DNA of 51,923 nt from Pseudomaricurvus sp965656525 (GCA_965656525.1 CBFHKY010000022.1:1-51923); one strand, 5' to 3'; counted from the first letter of the stretch, positions 32,733 to 42,391 are shown. Made by a program: numbers and translations. Notes: generated from the letters alone by a model not told the origin.

Positions 32733-33605
32733 TTGAGGTATTCAGCGTTGCTAGCCGACATTGATACAAAAAAATTCGCTTGTTGGGTGATCTCCTTGAG
32801 TCCTCAAGCGGACAATACCCTTAAGATTCTTGCCAGCCTGAAAGGGCAGGGTATCGAAGCACAGGTGTTCCTTGCTGTTGACGGACGGCAGGGGCCCCCT
32901 GTGTTAGAAGCTGATGAATACATCGATGAATCTTTAGCACTGATTCGCAATCGTAAGTTACTCACCGACACAGAGCTTGGGTGTTATCTGTCTCATCTTC
33001 GTGCCGTTCGCACAGCGTACAATGATGGTTATGAGTTTGTTTGTATACTGGAAGATGATGTGGCTATTGAACCGCATTTCGCGCAAGTGTTGCGTGGAGT
33101 AATGCCGAAAGAATTAGATTTAGTGCGCTTAATGGCTCTTAAGCTGCGGCGGCGTAAGGTGGTTGATGATCTGTTGCCCGGCGTGGTGATAACTCGGCCA
33201 GAACGCGGAACTTTAGGTACTCAGGCATACGTGTTTAACCGAGTAGGAATGCGAAAGTTCTTAGGTCATGCCAACCGTATTTATGAAGCGATTGATCATG
33301 TGCTCGATCACTTTTATTTACTGGATCTAGATACCTATGGGGTTGAGCCGCACGCCGTATATGAATTGACCACCCCTTCTAGCATTACTAAAACCATACC
33401 GAATATGGCTAGGCGCCCTAACGTTTATCAGCGGCTGATCTACCACCCTGTTAAGCTCTATTTCAGCTTGCGGCGTCATTGGTATTTTTTCCGGCATCGT
33501 GCTGATCTATACCCCAATGAGCTACCGTCTAAGCGTCCTGGAAAAAGCGCACGTTTAAGAGGTAAGGGTGCAGCTTGTGCCGCCATTTTAAAGTCTAATC
33601 CATAA
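32733..33605 (+). CDS. Family 25 glycosyltransferase (LPS biosynthesis type)
   Basis: 290 residues if read from the TTG at 32733, or 285 from a TTG at 32748; both starts are weak, and GGAG at 32727-32730 lies two bases before the first. The core has FACWVISLSPQ, LAVDGRQG, the conserved CYLSHLRAV (84-92) and FVCILEDDV with the metal-binding Asp pair (108-109), then YEAIDHVLDHFY. Family 25 enzymes add galactose or glucose to lipopolysaccharide core or O-chains at the cytoplasmic face. The last 30 residues are basic. It is convergent with the ELM1-type gene. Confidence 0.88.
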   Translation: MRYSALLADIDTKKFACWVISLSPQADNTLKILASLKGQGIEAQVFLAVDGRQGPPVLEADEYIDESLALIRNRKLLTDTELGCYLSHLRAVRTAYNDGYEFVCILEDDVAIEPHFAQVLRGVMPKELDLVRLMALKLRRRKVVDDLLPGVVITRPERGTLGTQAYVFNRVGMRKFLGHANRIYEAIDHVLDHFYLLDLDTYGVEPHAVYELTTPSSITKTIPNMARRPNVYQRLIYHPVKLYFSLRRHWYFFRHRADLYPNELPSKRPGKSARLRGKGAACAAILKSNP

Positions 33606-33717
33606 CGTAATAAACGTCATTTACGGGTGCTTATTGATCAGAAGCTTGCAGCGCAAGTCTTATACATTCTTTCGGAAGACTCATTGGGGAGGTACGGCAG
33701 ATACTTTGATCTACCGG

Positions 33718-34878
33718 TTAAGGGTAACTGGCTGTTAATAGGGCTGTCTTTGTCTGAGTGTGCTCAGAAACCTCTGCGCGTTGGCCTACAGTGTGTATCC
33801 GTCTGTGCAGTTGATCATAGATCGTGTCTAGGTGCGCTTGGTAGGTTTTCTTGGGGGGCGTGTGAGTGATGGGGGCTTTGGTTAATGCGGTAATATTTTG
33901 CCTTTGAACCAACCCTATTTTTTCCATGTAACAAACCGTCGACTGGTGCACGCCACCAGTGCCAATGTGCTGTCGGCGGATCGTCTGTTGTGGGCTTATG
34001 GCTGTCACCGGTTTGCCGGTTGCACAGGCCTCGGTTAGCATGGATAAACTGTCTTCAGTGCAAAATAATTGCTCTGCGGCATTCATCAAGTCGCCGACAC
34101 TGAATGTTGATTTTATATTTTCGTTCGTATTTTTTAGGCACAACACGTTGTCGTTATAATTAAAAAAAGTGGTCGCGATACCGTGTTGCTCTAGTTCATG
34201 TTGCAAAATATCTTTTGCTTCCTTTGGTGTGCGACGAGAAGCCGTAACCAGCCAGTGAACATTATGGCGTTTGCTCAGTGCTAACATAGATTGGCTTAAA
34301 TCCTGCCATTCCTTGGTCGTGTATTCATAACCACTGCCGTTGCCACCAATCAATAGTGTCCATAAGCGTTGCTCGGGCGGTATTGTGGGAAAGGCAAGGT
34401 TCACATCACGATCATCCTCTGAAAATGTTCGACATAAAGCAACGTGGCTGGCGATGGCCTCTTTTTCGTCTGGGTGTCCGTCCATCGTGATATAGGCATC
34501 AAAACACGAAGCGGGTAAAGAGTAGCGATTACCAATAGCAATATTGCTCGCTTGCCATTGATGACGCAATGCCACGTTTAAAGCGACAACATTTCCACCA
34601 AATGAAATGATTAGGTCAGCGGGTTTTGGTAAGTGCGTAAATCGGTAATGACTTATGACCCACCGATGTAGTATTGGTATATGAGCAACAGCGCGTGACA
34701 GTTTGTTTAATAGTTTTAGTCTCGGTTTTGCAATACAGATCTCGATATTGATCTTTTTCTGGCTGCGTGATTGAATCAATTGTGCCAGCCCTAGAGATTG
34801 GCTGAGATGACCAGCTTTTCCATCGTAGAGCACCAAAATTTTCAGGTTTTCTTCGGTTAAGCTTTTCACTGGGGGCAT
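33718..34878 (-). CDS. ELM1/GtrOC1 family putative glycosyltransferase (DUF1022)
   Basis: 386 residues. Visible: ILVLYDGKAGHLSQSLGLA at the start, ADLIISFGGNVVALNVALR, WTLLIGGNGSGYEYT, WLVTASRRTP and TEDSLSMLTEACATGKPV. This series (nucleotide-sugar-binding GGNG plus SMLTEA..GKPV) defines the mitochondrial-fission-ELM1-like family, whose bacterial members sit among surface-polysaccharide genes. Donor and acceptor are unknown. The ATG at 34878 has TAGGA six bases upstream. No signal peptide. Confidence 0.85.
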   Translation of the reverse strand: MPPVKSLTEENLKILVLYDGKAGHLSQSLGLAQLIQSRSQKKINIEICIAKPRLKLLNKLSRAVAHIPILHRWVISHYRFTHLPKPADLIISFGGNVVALNVALRHQWQASNIAIGNRYSLPASCFDAYITMDGHPDEKEAIASHVALCRTFSEDDRDVNLAFPTIPPEQRLWTLLIGGNGSGYEYTTKEWQDLSQSMLALSKRHNVHWLVTASRRTPKEAKDILQHELEQHGIATTFFNYNDNVLCLKNTNENIKSTFSVGDLMNAAEQLFCTEDSLSMLTEACATGKPVTAISPQQTIRRQHIGTGGVHQSTVCYMEKIGLVQRQNITALTKAPITHTPPKKTYQAHLDTIYDQLHRRIHTVGQRAEVSEHTQTKTALLTASYP

Positions 34879-35023
34879 GGCTTATTCCTACGCTATGGCA
34901 TTCTTATGAACACCAAAAATTGAGATATGGCATCTACAATAGCGTGGCCAGCTTAAGAAAAGCTTAAGGTTTTACGTTAGATTTATGACAACGATAAAAA
35001 TTTTATAGGGCACTTTCAAAAAA

Positions 35024-36838
35024 TCATCGTGTCGCGTACAGCGGCTTGAGTGCATCATTTTTATGTAGACTATTATCTCGGTTGCGCAGTGAATTGATTT
35101 CATGCAAAAGTACTCGTGCATCAAAAGCCTGTGCTTGTTTACTGCTGTACAGAGCGGCATCTAAGCATTGAATGCAATACGCTAAAGCTTCTGATTGATC
35201 CGCAAGGTATGCCAAGGTTGGTTGGCCACCGGGTCGAAACTCTCGTGGTAACTCTCTCACATACGCGATCGTCCAGCTCAGTAACGCTTGTCGAATCGCG
35301 AGCAGATCATCACTGTTCATGAATTTCTTCAACTGCTTAAACGCTTGATCTTCTGCGATCGTTTGCGAGTCAGGTAATAGGGTTGTGGAGTGCTTTGAAT
35401 GTAAACGATTCAGTGCGTGTCGTTGCTGCCAGCATATTACTCCAAGCAATAAGCTGAGAGTGGCCAGCCCCAGCGTACTGTAAAACCACAATGAAGACCC
35501 TTTATTGTTGGTATTTGTTGTATCTGCGGTATCCGTTATCGTCGGTGACACAGCGTTAGAGAGTTTTAGTGAATCGCGCTCCGCTGAGTTTTCAGTGGGC
35601 AACGTCGTTTTGATTGTTGTGCCCGCGGCCGCGGTTACCGTAATGTGTCGTTCAGGTAAATGAGCCTGCCGTTGACGTTGTGTGTTGTTGTCCCACCAGT
35701 CTAGGGTGATGGCGGGTAAGGTATAGCGCCCAGGTTGGCTTGGCACAATGGCGTAACTTTCGGTTTTCTGTGTGCTAATACCTTTTTTAGTTTGAGTTTC
35801 CTCTGCTTTGGGTTGATCAGGATAATACTTCAGGTCTTTAACCGTGGGGATTTGTAATGGTGGTAGCTGTGATGCCATTAAGCCTTCAGCGTTGATTTGA
35901 ATCTGGCGAGTAATGGGTTCACCAACAATAAATTCATCTGGTGTGCTGCTCCACTGTTCTTGCAGTTGAATATTATTAGCAGGCAACCAATCAGCGGCGG
36001 TATAGCTATCTGGTTTGGGTTGAACGGTGAGCGTTTGCGCTTGTGTACGAAGGCGCAAGCGTTGGCCGCCGCGATTAAAAATCGGATCGTAATAACCGCC
36101 TCTACTTTGTGTTGTAATGTCCCATTGCGTAGCTGGTATGGTGAGCTCACCACTTTGTTGTGGAAAGAGTGCATACACGATTTCTACAACGGCGTAGGTC
36201 TGGCCGCCAATAACTTTTTGGTATTGGGTCTCGTCCACTTGTTTCATCAAGGTATTATCCACAGCGAAATCGCTACGATTGACGCTAACAATACCTACGC
36301 GAGTGTGTAACCGAACGGTATACAGTACTTGTTGTTGTACAAAAGCTTGTTGGCTTTCCAGCTCACTTTCTAAATAGACGGGCTTGTCACTGTTGATGGT
36401 GGTAGAAGCTGCTGTGTCGACCGTAATCTCGATAGCTTCACTAAAGTTGCCATCCAGTTCAAACGAGGGGATGAATAGCTTGCCTTCTTGTTTCGGGGCT
36501 AAGACTAAACTCCACTGTGTCCATGATTCGGCTCGGCCGTTGATATTTCGATACTGATTGCTGCGTTTATTGGTCAATACGTCGAAGTGCTGTTGCAACA
36601 AACTAAAATCGGGTTCATCAAGCATGACTTGTTTATTAAAGCGCACATTCAGTGTCAAGGTTTCTTCCATACTGATGTGGTTGCGATCTACTGTGGCGAT
36701 AAGTTGCTCCGCTGCCTGCGCGGGAGCAGTAAAAAACAAGGTTATCATCGCTGCTAATGCGACACACATACCGTAAGTAATGGCGTGACAGTATTTGGAA
36801 AAACGAAAAAATTCATTATCTAAGGTCATAATTTTCAT
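35024..36838 (-). CDS. batD: BatD family protein (Bat operon)
   Basis: 604 residues. The N-terminal signal or anchor ends near APAQAAEQ (about residue 43). Beta-rich repeats follow (VDRNHISMEETLTLNVRFNKQ, then AIVPSQPGRYTLPAITLDWWD). A membrane helix at about 448-468 is followed by a cytoplasmic tail containing the conserved FRPGGQPTLAYLADQSEAL. BatD proteins are thought to act with BatA/B in envelope stress or aerotolerance in the periplasm; their molecular role is poorly known. It is the last gene of the MoxR-Bat operon, 15 bases after BatBC. No clear T-run terminator follows; a CTTAAG-aaaag-CTTAAG repeat sits at 34952-34968. Confidence 0.86.
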   Translation of the reverse strand: MKIMTLDNEFFRFSKYCHAITYGMCVALAAMITLFFTAPAQAAEQLIATVDRNHISMEETLTLNVRFNKQVMLDEPDFSLLQQHFDVLTNKRSNQYRNINGRAESWTQWSLVLAPKQEGKLFIPSFELDGNFSEAIEITVDTAASTTINSDKPVYLESELESQQAFVQQQVLYTVRLHTRVGIVSVNRSDFAVDNTLMKQVDETQYQKVIGGQTYAVVEIVYALFPQQSGELTIPATQWDITTQSRGGYYDPIFNRGGQRLRLRTQAQTLTVQPKPDSYTAADWLPANNIQLQEQWSSTPDEFIVGEPITRQIQINAEGLMASQLPPLQIPTVKDLKYYPDQPKAEETQTKKGISTQKTESYAIVPSQPGRYTLPAITLDWWDNNTQRQRQAHLPERHITVTAAAGTTIKTTLPTENSAERDSLKLSNAVSPTITDTADTTNTNNKGSSLWFYSTLGLATLSLLLGVICWQQRHALNRLHSKHSTTLLPDSQTIAEDQAFKQLKKFMNSDDLLAIRQALLSWTIAYVRELPREFRPGGQPTLAYLADQSEALAYCIQCLDAALYSSKQAQAFDARVLLHEINSLRNRDNSLHKNDALKPLYATR

Positions 36839-36853
36839 TCGATGCTTGTGTGA

Positions 36854-38809
36854 TTACCAACGCTGGTTGGCATTGTTTTCAGGGGGTTGCCATGTGCCTT
36901 CTTGATAGGCTTTGCGTCTTTCGCGGTATTGGTACTCAAATTTGTTACGCATCAGACCGCTGGGATCGTCGGGAATTTTTCTGAGCCATTGCTCCATCGC
37001 CTGCTTTTCTTCATCACTTAAACCTGAATCTGTATCGGTTATTAATTGCTCACTGGCGGACGCGGTTTCAGCTTCTTCTGTATGTTCTTGTTGTTCACGA
37101 TGAGATAAACCCTGCTGGTTATCTTGGTTTATGTTGGTGTCTTTCTCATCTGATGGCTTTTCACCCTCGCTTGGAGTGGGCTGTTTGTCAGACGAAGGTT
37201 GTTGTGTTTCACCTTGTTGGTCGCTGCTGCCCGAGTTTTTATCGGTGTCACTCGGCTTAGAGTTACTCTCATTAGAACCGTTTTTGCCAGAGCTATTCTC
37301 TTGGTTGTTAGTTTCAGAGGATTGTTGGTTGTCACTTTGTTTTTGCTGTCCGTCAGAGTCGTTATCTTGTTGGTTTGAATCTTGGTTGCTGTCGGAGCCT
37401 TGTTTCTGTTGTTGTTCTTGTTGCTGTTTAAGTAGGTTTTCAGCCAACTGTTGGTTGGCTTTGGCATCTTTCAGTGTTGGGTCTGCAGTAAGGGCTTTTT
37501 CATAAGCATCAATGGCTTGCTGCAGTTTTCCTGCTTTGGCATAAGCATTGCCTTGATTGTAATGGCTGCTTGCACTGTTTTCTTGAGCCCACAGTTTGGC
37601 CGCTTGCTCATAGTTGCCGGCTTTGTAATTGGCAGTGGCTTTCCAATTGGGATTTTCAAAAGTTTCAGCGGCTTTGCTGGTGTCGCCTTGTTGCAGTAGT
37701 TTTTGAGCTTGCTGATCTGGTGTTTGCCACAGATCTTGCCATTCAATGGCTTGTGCTTGCTCAGAAGGAAACATCACCAAGGGCAGTAGTGCCACAATCC
37801 ATCCGCGTCTAAAGGCTAGTAGCATCAGTGGCAGCAATAACAGAGTTAACCATGGGCCTCGATCCAACCAGCTGTCGAATTCGCGTTCAGTAGACTTTGT
37901 TTGACCAGGGTTTACCCAGGAAGACTGCTGTGTAAGGGCACGCAAATCACTGTCATCCGCTGCCAAGGTTGTATAGCGACCAGAGTGATTTCGGGCCAGT
38001 TGCGCCAGCGGCTGGCGGTTTAATTTGGCCAATACCATGTTACCGCTGTTGTCTTTTGCAAAACCGCCATTGCCCAGCGGAATTGGCGCGCCGTCGTCTG
38101 TGCCTACCCCTAAAATAGAAAGGCGAATGCCACTGGGTATGGTGTCATCGACAGTTTGTAACGCCTCTTCAGTCATGCCGTCGGTGACGATGAGCAGTTC
38201 GCCTCGAAAAAGGTTGGCATCGTGTAGTAGCTGCAGAGCTTTTTCTACTGCCATTTCAGTATTGCTACCACTCAGTGGCATAACCGAAGGGGAGAGTGAC
38301 GGCAACAGGCTGATGATGGTATCGGCATCGTCTGTGATGGGGGTAACGGTATGGGCTTCACCAGCATAGACGACCAGCGCGGTTAATCCTTCTTGCCGTT
38401 GTTGCAACAAATCTATGAGCTTCAAACGAGCTCGCACTAAGCGCGAAGGTTTGATGTCTTGTGCCATCATTGAGGGGGATAAGTCCAACAATACGACCAT
38501 AGCGCTTTGAGTTTGATGTACGGGTTGCGGAAGCTTCTCCCAGCTGGGTCCAGCTAGGGCGAATGCCGCGATGATCAACCCCCCGGCCAAGCTGTAAATA
38601 GGCCAGCGTGCGGTGGCCCCAGTCGGCCCTTGCAGTAAATGCGGTAGTAGCTCAGGAGCAATCACCTGTTGCCATTGACTTTGGTTGCTTTGGCGACGCC
38701 ACAGTGCGTAGCAACAGACCAACGCAACAGGGATTAACAGCAATGCCCACGGGCGCAGCCAGTGAAAATTTGCGAGTGCATCGGGGAGAAAACTTGTAGC
38801 GTCACTCAC
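36854..38809 (-). CDS. batB: BatB-BatC fusion: von Willebrand A domain plus TPR protein
   Basis: 651 residues from GTG 38809 with GGAGG upstream. Order: two membrane helices (about 20-36, 71-87), a vWA domain with the MIDAS motif DLSPS (109-113), a third and fourth helix at about 318-345, then TPR repeats (about 370-460, with YNQGNAYAKAGKLQQAIDAYEKAL). A long Gln/Asn/Ser/Asp-rich low-complexity stretch runs from about 462 to 585. The ending LRKIPDDPSGLMRNKFEYQYRERR is the conserved BatC C-terminus. BatB and BatC are separate genes in Bacteroides. The fused gene overlaps batA by eight bases (38802-38809), so translation is coupled. The low-complexity region is unlike the rest of the protein and looks disordered. 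Confidence 0.88.
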   Translation of the reverse strand: MSDATSFLPDALANFHWLRPWALLLIPVALVCCYALWRRQSNQSQWQQVIAPELLPHLLQGPTGATARWPIYSLAGGLIIAAFALAGPSWEKLPQPVHQTQSAMVVLLDLSPSMMAQDIKPSRLVRARLKLIDLLQQRQEGLTALVVYAGEAHTVTPITDDADTIISLLPSLSPSVMPLSGSNTEMAVEKALQLLHDANLFRGELLIVTDGMTEEALQTVDDTIPSGIRLSILGVGTDDGAPIPLGNGGFAKDNSGNMVLAKLNRQPLAQLARNHSGRYTTLAADDSDLRALTQQSSWVNPGQTKSTEREFDSWLDRGPWLTLLLLPLMLLAFRRGWIVALLPLVMFPSEQAQAIEWQDLWQTPDQQAQKLLQQGDTSKAAETFENPNWKATANYKAGNYEQAAKLWAQENSASSHYNQGNAYAKAGKLQQAIDAYEKALTADPTLKDAKANQQLAENLLKQQQEQQQKQGSDSNQDSNQQDNDSDGQQKQSDNQQSSETNNQENSSGKNGSNESNSKPSDTDKNSGSSDQQGETQQPSSDKQPTPSEGEKPSDEKDTNINQDNQQGLSHREQQEHTEEAETASASEQLITDTDSGLSDEEKQAMEQWLRKIPDDPSGLMRNKFEYQYRERRKAYQEGTWQPPENNANQRW

Positions 38810-39836
38810 GAATAGCCTCCACCTTGTTGGCCTTGGTTCGTGTTAACAGTGCTTGAGCGAGTTGACTCAGCCCAATCAGAGACAGTAGCCCAAGCGCTGC
38901 TGCCAAAGGCCAATGAAACAGCGTTTGTGTGGGTCGAAAAACTTCGGCTTCTTGCTCAATAGGCTCCAGAAGGTCTAGCTGTTGGTAAACACTGTGCAGA
39001 TCTTCTGGGGATCGTGCTCGAAAATACTGGCCACCTGTTTGCTCGGCGATGCTTCGCAGAGTGGGTTCATCCAACTCCGCCGAAGGATTGACTCGGCGTT
39101 GACCAAAGCCAAGGAAGCCGCCAGTGATCATTTCATCGGCACCCATGCCAATGGTGTAAATTTTTACGCCAGCTTTGGCTGCCAATTCAGCAGCTTTTAT
39201 AGGATCGACTTGACCGGCCGTATTCGCGCCATCGGTGAGCAAAATAACGATACGACTCTCTTGCGGCCGGTCGCGCAACTGTTTGACGGCCATACCAATT
39301 GCATCACCAATAGCGGTTTTCTCACCAGCAAATCCCAATTGTGATTCGTCCAACAGCTGTTTGACCGTATTGCGATCAAAAGTGAGCGGTGTCTGCACAT
39401 AGGCGCGAGTCCCAAATAAAATCAAACCTAAGCGGTCACTTTGGCGTCGTTTCACAAAGTCACCCACCACCACTTTGACAATACTCAAGCGCTGGAAGTA
39501 GTCACCATTCCAGAGCATATCCCGAGTTTCCATACTGCCAGAAATGTCTACAGCCAAAAACAAATCACGGCCACTGGCTGGCAAGCTTACGGGGTCGCCC
39601 ACCCATGTGGGCCTGGCTGCTGAAGCGAGTAGGCAAATCCAACACAAGCTGAGTAGGGCTAAACGAACACGGTAGGATGTTGGCGCGCTCTGATGTCTGG
39701 TGTGCGTGTCGTCTAAGCGCTGATAAAACGGCACTAATAAAGCCGCTTCTTCGTGCTTGGCAATAGGCACAAAACGGTACACCAACCAAGGTAGCGGCAA
39801 GAGTACAAAAATCCATGGCCATTCAATACTAAGCAT
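38802..39836 (-). CDS. batA: BatA family von Willebrand A domain membrane protein
   Basis: 344 residues from ATG 39836, where the conserved opening MLSIEWPWIFVLLPLPWLVYRF begins; the frame extends 42 codons upstream inside the preceding gene and is rejected. Helices at about 6-22 and 57-73, a vWA domain with DISGS at 97-101 as MIDAS, and TDGANTAGQVDP, with a final helix near 310-330. The family is thought to work with BatB and BatD in the periplasm, with MoxR-type ATPase action from the cytoplasm. The eight-base overlaps with both neighbours point to a tightly coupled operon. Confidence 0.9.
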   Translation of the reverse strand: MLSIEWPWIFVLLPLPWLVYRFVPIAKHEEAALLVPFYQRLDDTHTRHQSAPTSYRVRLALLSLCWICLLASAARPTWVGDPVSLPASGRDLFLAVDISGSMETRDMLWNGDYFQRLSIVKVVVGDFVKRRQSDRLGLILFGTRAYVQTPLTFDRNTVKQLLDESQLGFAGEKTAIGDAIGMAVKQLRDRPQESRIVILLTDGANTAGQVDPIKAAELAAKAGVKIYTIGMGADEMITGGFLGFGQRRVNPSAELDEPTLRSIAEQTGGQYFRARSPEDLHSVYQQLDLLEPIEQEAEVFRPTQTLFHWPLAAALGLLSLIGLSQLAQALLTRTKANKVEAIRE

Positions 39837-40434
39837 TCTGCTCACCAGCGGCGGGTATAGAGTTTGGGGTTGAGATGTTACGGTTGGGATTATTGACGAG
39901 GCTTTCAATGGCCGCTGGCGGAATCCATTGCTGCTGATGTTTTTGAATCCAGTAACGAGCAAACTTCATCGCTTGCTGTAGACGCTTCGCTTCAATGGTT
40001 GAGTCCTGAGTGTTCGCGTCATAAAGCTCTAGCCCGTACCGTTCGCTGCCAGAGCAGGCTTTTTTGCCCAAAGAGCGATCCAATAGTTCACACCACGCTT
40101 GACCGTAAAGGCCGCTTACCAAATGACGAGGGTACACCGACAAAGCGGTACGCTTTAAAAGCTGGTTAAGGCGCTGGCGCTGTTGTTGGTGAGTTTGGTT
40201 GGATTGTTCAATCTCTGTGACGTGTGCAAGTGCCTGACGACGATAACGATTGCTCTGCCAGCGGCGCCATAACAGTAGGGTGATCGCACTAATGGCGATC
40301 AGAGCGATCCCTCCTAAGAGCCACCACCCAACAGCGGGCAATGACGAAATGGGTTCCGGCGAGTGAATGTCGCGCAAGCTGGCGAGAGGATCACTGGGTG
40401 GCGGAGTGGTAACGTTCGAGGCTAACGGCGGCAT
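39829..40434 (-). CDS. DUF4381 membrane protein of the MoxR-Bat operon
   Basis: 201 residues from ATG 40434. The opening PPSDPLASLRDIHSPEPISSLPAVGWWLLGG is typical for DUF4381. A single membrane helix at about 32-55 is followed by a basic cytoplasmic domain with LLKRTALSVYPRH and GQAWCELLD. Function unknown; it is a recurring member of MoxR/DUF58/vWA operons in proteobacteria. It overlaps the DUF58 gene by 13 bases and batA by eight bases. Confidence 0.87.
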   Translation of the reverse strand: MPPLASNVTTPPPSDPLASLRDIHSPEPISSLPAVGWWLLGGIALIAISAITLLLWRRWQSNRYRRQALAHVTEIEQSNQTHQQQRQRLNQLLKRTALSVYPRHLVSGLYGQAWCELLDRSLGKKACSGSERYGLELYDANTQDSTIEAKRLQQAMKFARYWIQKHQQQWIPPAAIESLVNNPNRNISTPNSIPAAGEQNA

Positions 40435-41378
40435 GATCGTTTTCCAAACACCGTTTGCAATTGTGTCAGTGGACTCTGATCGGTACTCAGCGGCATCAAT
40501 ACAACGCCGGTTTGTACGCAAGCGTGTTGTAAGTGTTGATGCAATTGCTGAAACTCTTGCTGATAGTAAGCCGTCAGTTCTTTATCCTGGGTGTGCAGCG
40601 CTCGTTTGCGTTGACCGTCGGTGATCGTTAATTTCAGATTGTCCGGCAGCAGCTTCTCTAAGGGGTCGTTGATCCATAAGAGCGAGACATCTCCATGGCG
40701 AGACAAATGGTGCAGCTGCTCCGTGCAAGCGCGATCCCAATCGTGAAAGTCACTGATAATCACAATGGCGCTACCGGGCTTGGTGATACGTCGTAGGTCG
40801 CCTAGGCGTTGACTCAGCGCGATGGTTTTGCCAGTGCTGACGGGGGAGTTAAGCTGCTGATTGAAAGTCTGTACTGCTTGCAGGAGAGCTAGTAACGTGT
40901 GCCGACTGCGCTTTGGGCGAATATCCCGCTCGTGGTGGTCATCAAAGATCAGCCCGCCAACACGATCGTTCTGCGCTAGGGCTGCCCAGCTCATTAAGGC
41001 GCTGGCATGAGCGGCTAGCACCGATTTAAAACAGTGGCGACTGCCGAAAAACATTGAAGGGCGCTGATCAATCATCAGCATAACTGGGCGCTCTCGCTCT
41101 TCGCGAAATACTTTGGTGTGAGGTACTTGGGTACGTGCCGTGACACGCCAATCAATGGAGCGAATGTCATCGCCCGCTTGATAATGCCTAACTTCTTCGA
41201 ACTCCATACCGCGACCGCGAAAGCGGGTACGAGTGCCTCCAGCCAGAAGAGATTGACTGTTTTGGCGTGGTGTCAGTTGCAGCTCGCGAGCTGCAAAGCG
41301 CAACCCCAGCAAATCGTCAATCTGTGTATAGGCACCTTGGGAAGGCAACCTGAAATCCTTTGCACCGCCGATGTTCAT
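40422..41378 (-). CDS. DUF58 domain protein
   Basis: 318 residues. It has the conserved DUF58 segment GRGMEFEEVRHYQAGDDIRSIDWRVTART (about 55-83), followed by FREERERPVMLMIDQRPSMFFGS and a vWA-like fold (SAIVIISDFHDW). The Asp-rich positions (MLMIDQRPS) resemble a MIDAS, although the usual Ser pair is altered. DUF58 proteins are partners of MoxR ATPases. ATG 41378 is 53 bases after the MoxR gene. Confidence 0.92.
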   Translation of the reverse strand: MNIGGAKDFRLPSQGAYTQIDDLLGLRFAARELQLTPRQNSQSLLAGGTRTRFRGRGMEFEEVRHYQAGDDIRSIDWRVTARTQVPHTKVFREERERPVMLMIDQRPSMFFGSRHCFKSVLAAHASALMSWAALAQNDRVGGLIFDDHHERDIRPKRSRHTLLALLQAVQTFNQQLNSPVSTGKTIALSQRLGDLRRITKPGSAIVIISDFHDWDRACTEQLHHLSRHGDVSLLWINDPLEKLLPDNLKLTITDGQRKRALHTQDKELTAYYQQEFQQLHQHLQHACVQTGVVLMPLSTDQSPLTQLQTVFGKRSCRR

Positions 41379-41431
41379 AATTTACAGAGTCTCGATATAT
41401 TCAGATCTAAGTATCATGAGTACGCGCTTTA

Positions 41432-42391
41432 TCAAGCAACGGGAACCTGTTGAATTAATTCATCAATGACGTGATCTCGGCTCACCCCAGAAGCTTCTGC
41501 TTCAAAACTTAATAGCAACCGATGACGAAAAACATCGGGCAATATAGCTTGAACATCGTCGGGCGTAACAAAATCACGCCCTTTAAGCCAGGCGTGCGCT
41601 CGCGCGCAGCGATCTAATGCAATCGTGCCGCGTGGACTGACGCCAAATTCTATCCACTTGGCCAATAGCGGGCTGTAATCTCCGGGCCAGCGTGAGGCTA
41701 ACGTTAAGTTCACAATGTATTCTTCTACCGTATCGGCCATGTGCAGATTCAGTACTTCGTTGCGCATGGCAAATAGCTGTTCTTGGGTAACGGGTGCAGG
41801 TTGTTCAATGATCGTGGCGCTGGCCTCGTTGCGAGCAAGTTTGAGAATGGCTCGTTCGGCATCACCACTGGGATAACCCACGGTCACGTGCATCAGAAAG
41901 CGATCCAATTGTGCTTCTGGCAACGGGTAGGTGCCTTCTTGCTCAATGGGGTTCTGAGTGGCCATCACCATAAACAGTTCTGGCAACGGATAAGTGTTGC
42001 GCCCGACGCTGATTTGCCGCTCAGCCATAGCTTCTAGCAAAGCTGATTGCACTTTTGCAGGGGCACGATTAATTTCATCAGCCAGTACCAAGTTGTGAAA
42101 AATTGGCCCCGGTTGAAATTCAAAACTGCCGTTTTCAGGGCGATAGATATCTGTCCCCGTTACATCTGAGGGTAACAAGTCAGGTGTAAACTGCACCCTA
42201 TGGAAATCCCCCTCAATACCTTCAGCAAGGGTTTTCACCGCCTTGGTTTTGGCCAACCCTGGGGCGCCTTCGACCAGCAGGTGTCCATCCGCCAGTAATG
42301 CAATCAACAGTCTATCTACGAGATTCTCTTGTCCGATGATCTGTGACTGTAACCAGTGTTGCAGTTTGGCGAGTGCAGATTGGGTGTCCAT
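41432..42391 (-). CDS. MoxR family AAA+ ATPase
   Basis: 319 residues. Walker A GAPGLAKT (42-49), Walker B LVLADEINRA with Asp105-Glu106, sensor 1 ATQNPIEQEGTYPLPEAQLDRFLM, and the arginine-finger and lid region (SPRGTIALDRCARAHAWLKGRDFVTPDDV). MoxR ATPases act as chaperones in activating metalloenzyme or envelope complexes with DUF58 and vWA proteins. It is the first gene of the operon that runs to batD. The region upstream is shared with the divergent gdhB. The same MoxR-DUF58-DUF4381-vWA order beside the large glutamate dehydrogenase is, as far as I recall, known in Pseudomonas. Confidence 0.93.
   Translation of the reverse strand: MDTQSALAKLQHWLQSQIIGQENLVDRLLIALLADGHLLVEGAPGLAKTKAVKTLAEGIEGDFHRVQFTPDLLPSDVTGTDIYRPENGSFEFQPGPIFHNLVLADEINRAPAKVQSALLEAMAERQISVGRNTYPLPELFMVMATQNPIEQEGTYPLPEAQLDRFLMHVTVGYPSGDAERAILKLARNEASATIIEQPAPVTQEQLFAMRNEVLNLHMADTVEEYIVNLTLASRWPGDYSPLLAKWIEFGVSPRGTIALDRCARAHAWLKGRDFVTPDDVQAILPDVFRHRLLLSFEAEASGVSRDHVIDELIQQVPVA

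Noticed and set aside
33627..33869. Open frame on the plus strand after the GT25 gene
   Set aside because: It overlaps the 3' end of the ELM1-type gene on the other strand, has no ribosome site and has a composition unlike its neighbours.
34952..34968. CTTAAG-aaaag-CTTAAG repeat as terminator of batD
   Set aside because: The repeat unit is itself palindromic and no T-run follows on the minus strand.
37131..37505. Long open frame on the plus strand, opposite the low-complexity part of BatBC
   Set aside because: It is the antisense of the Gln/Ser/Asn-rich repeats, which keep alternative frames open by composition.
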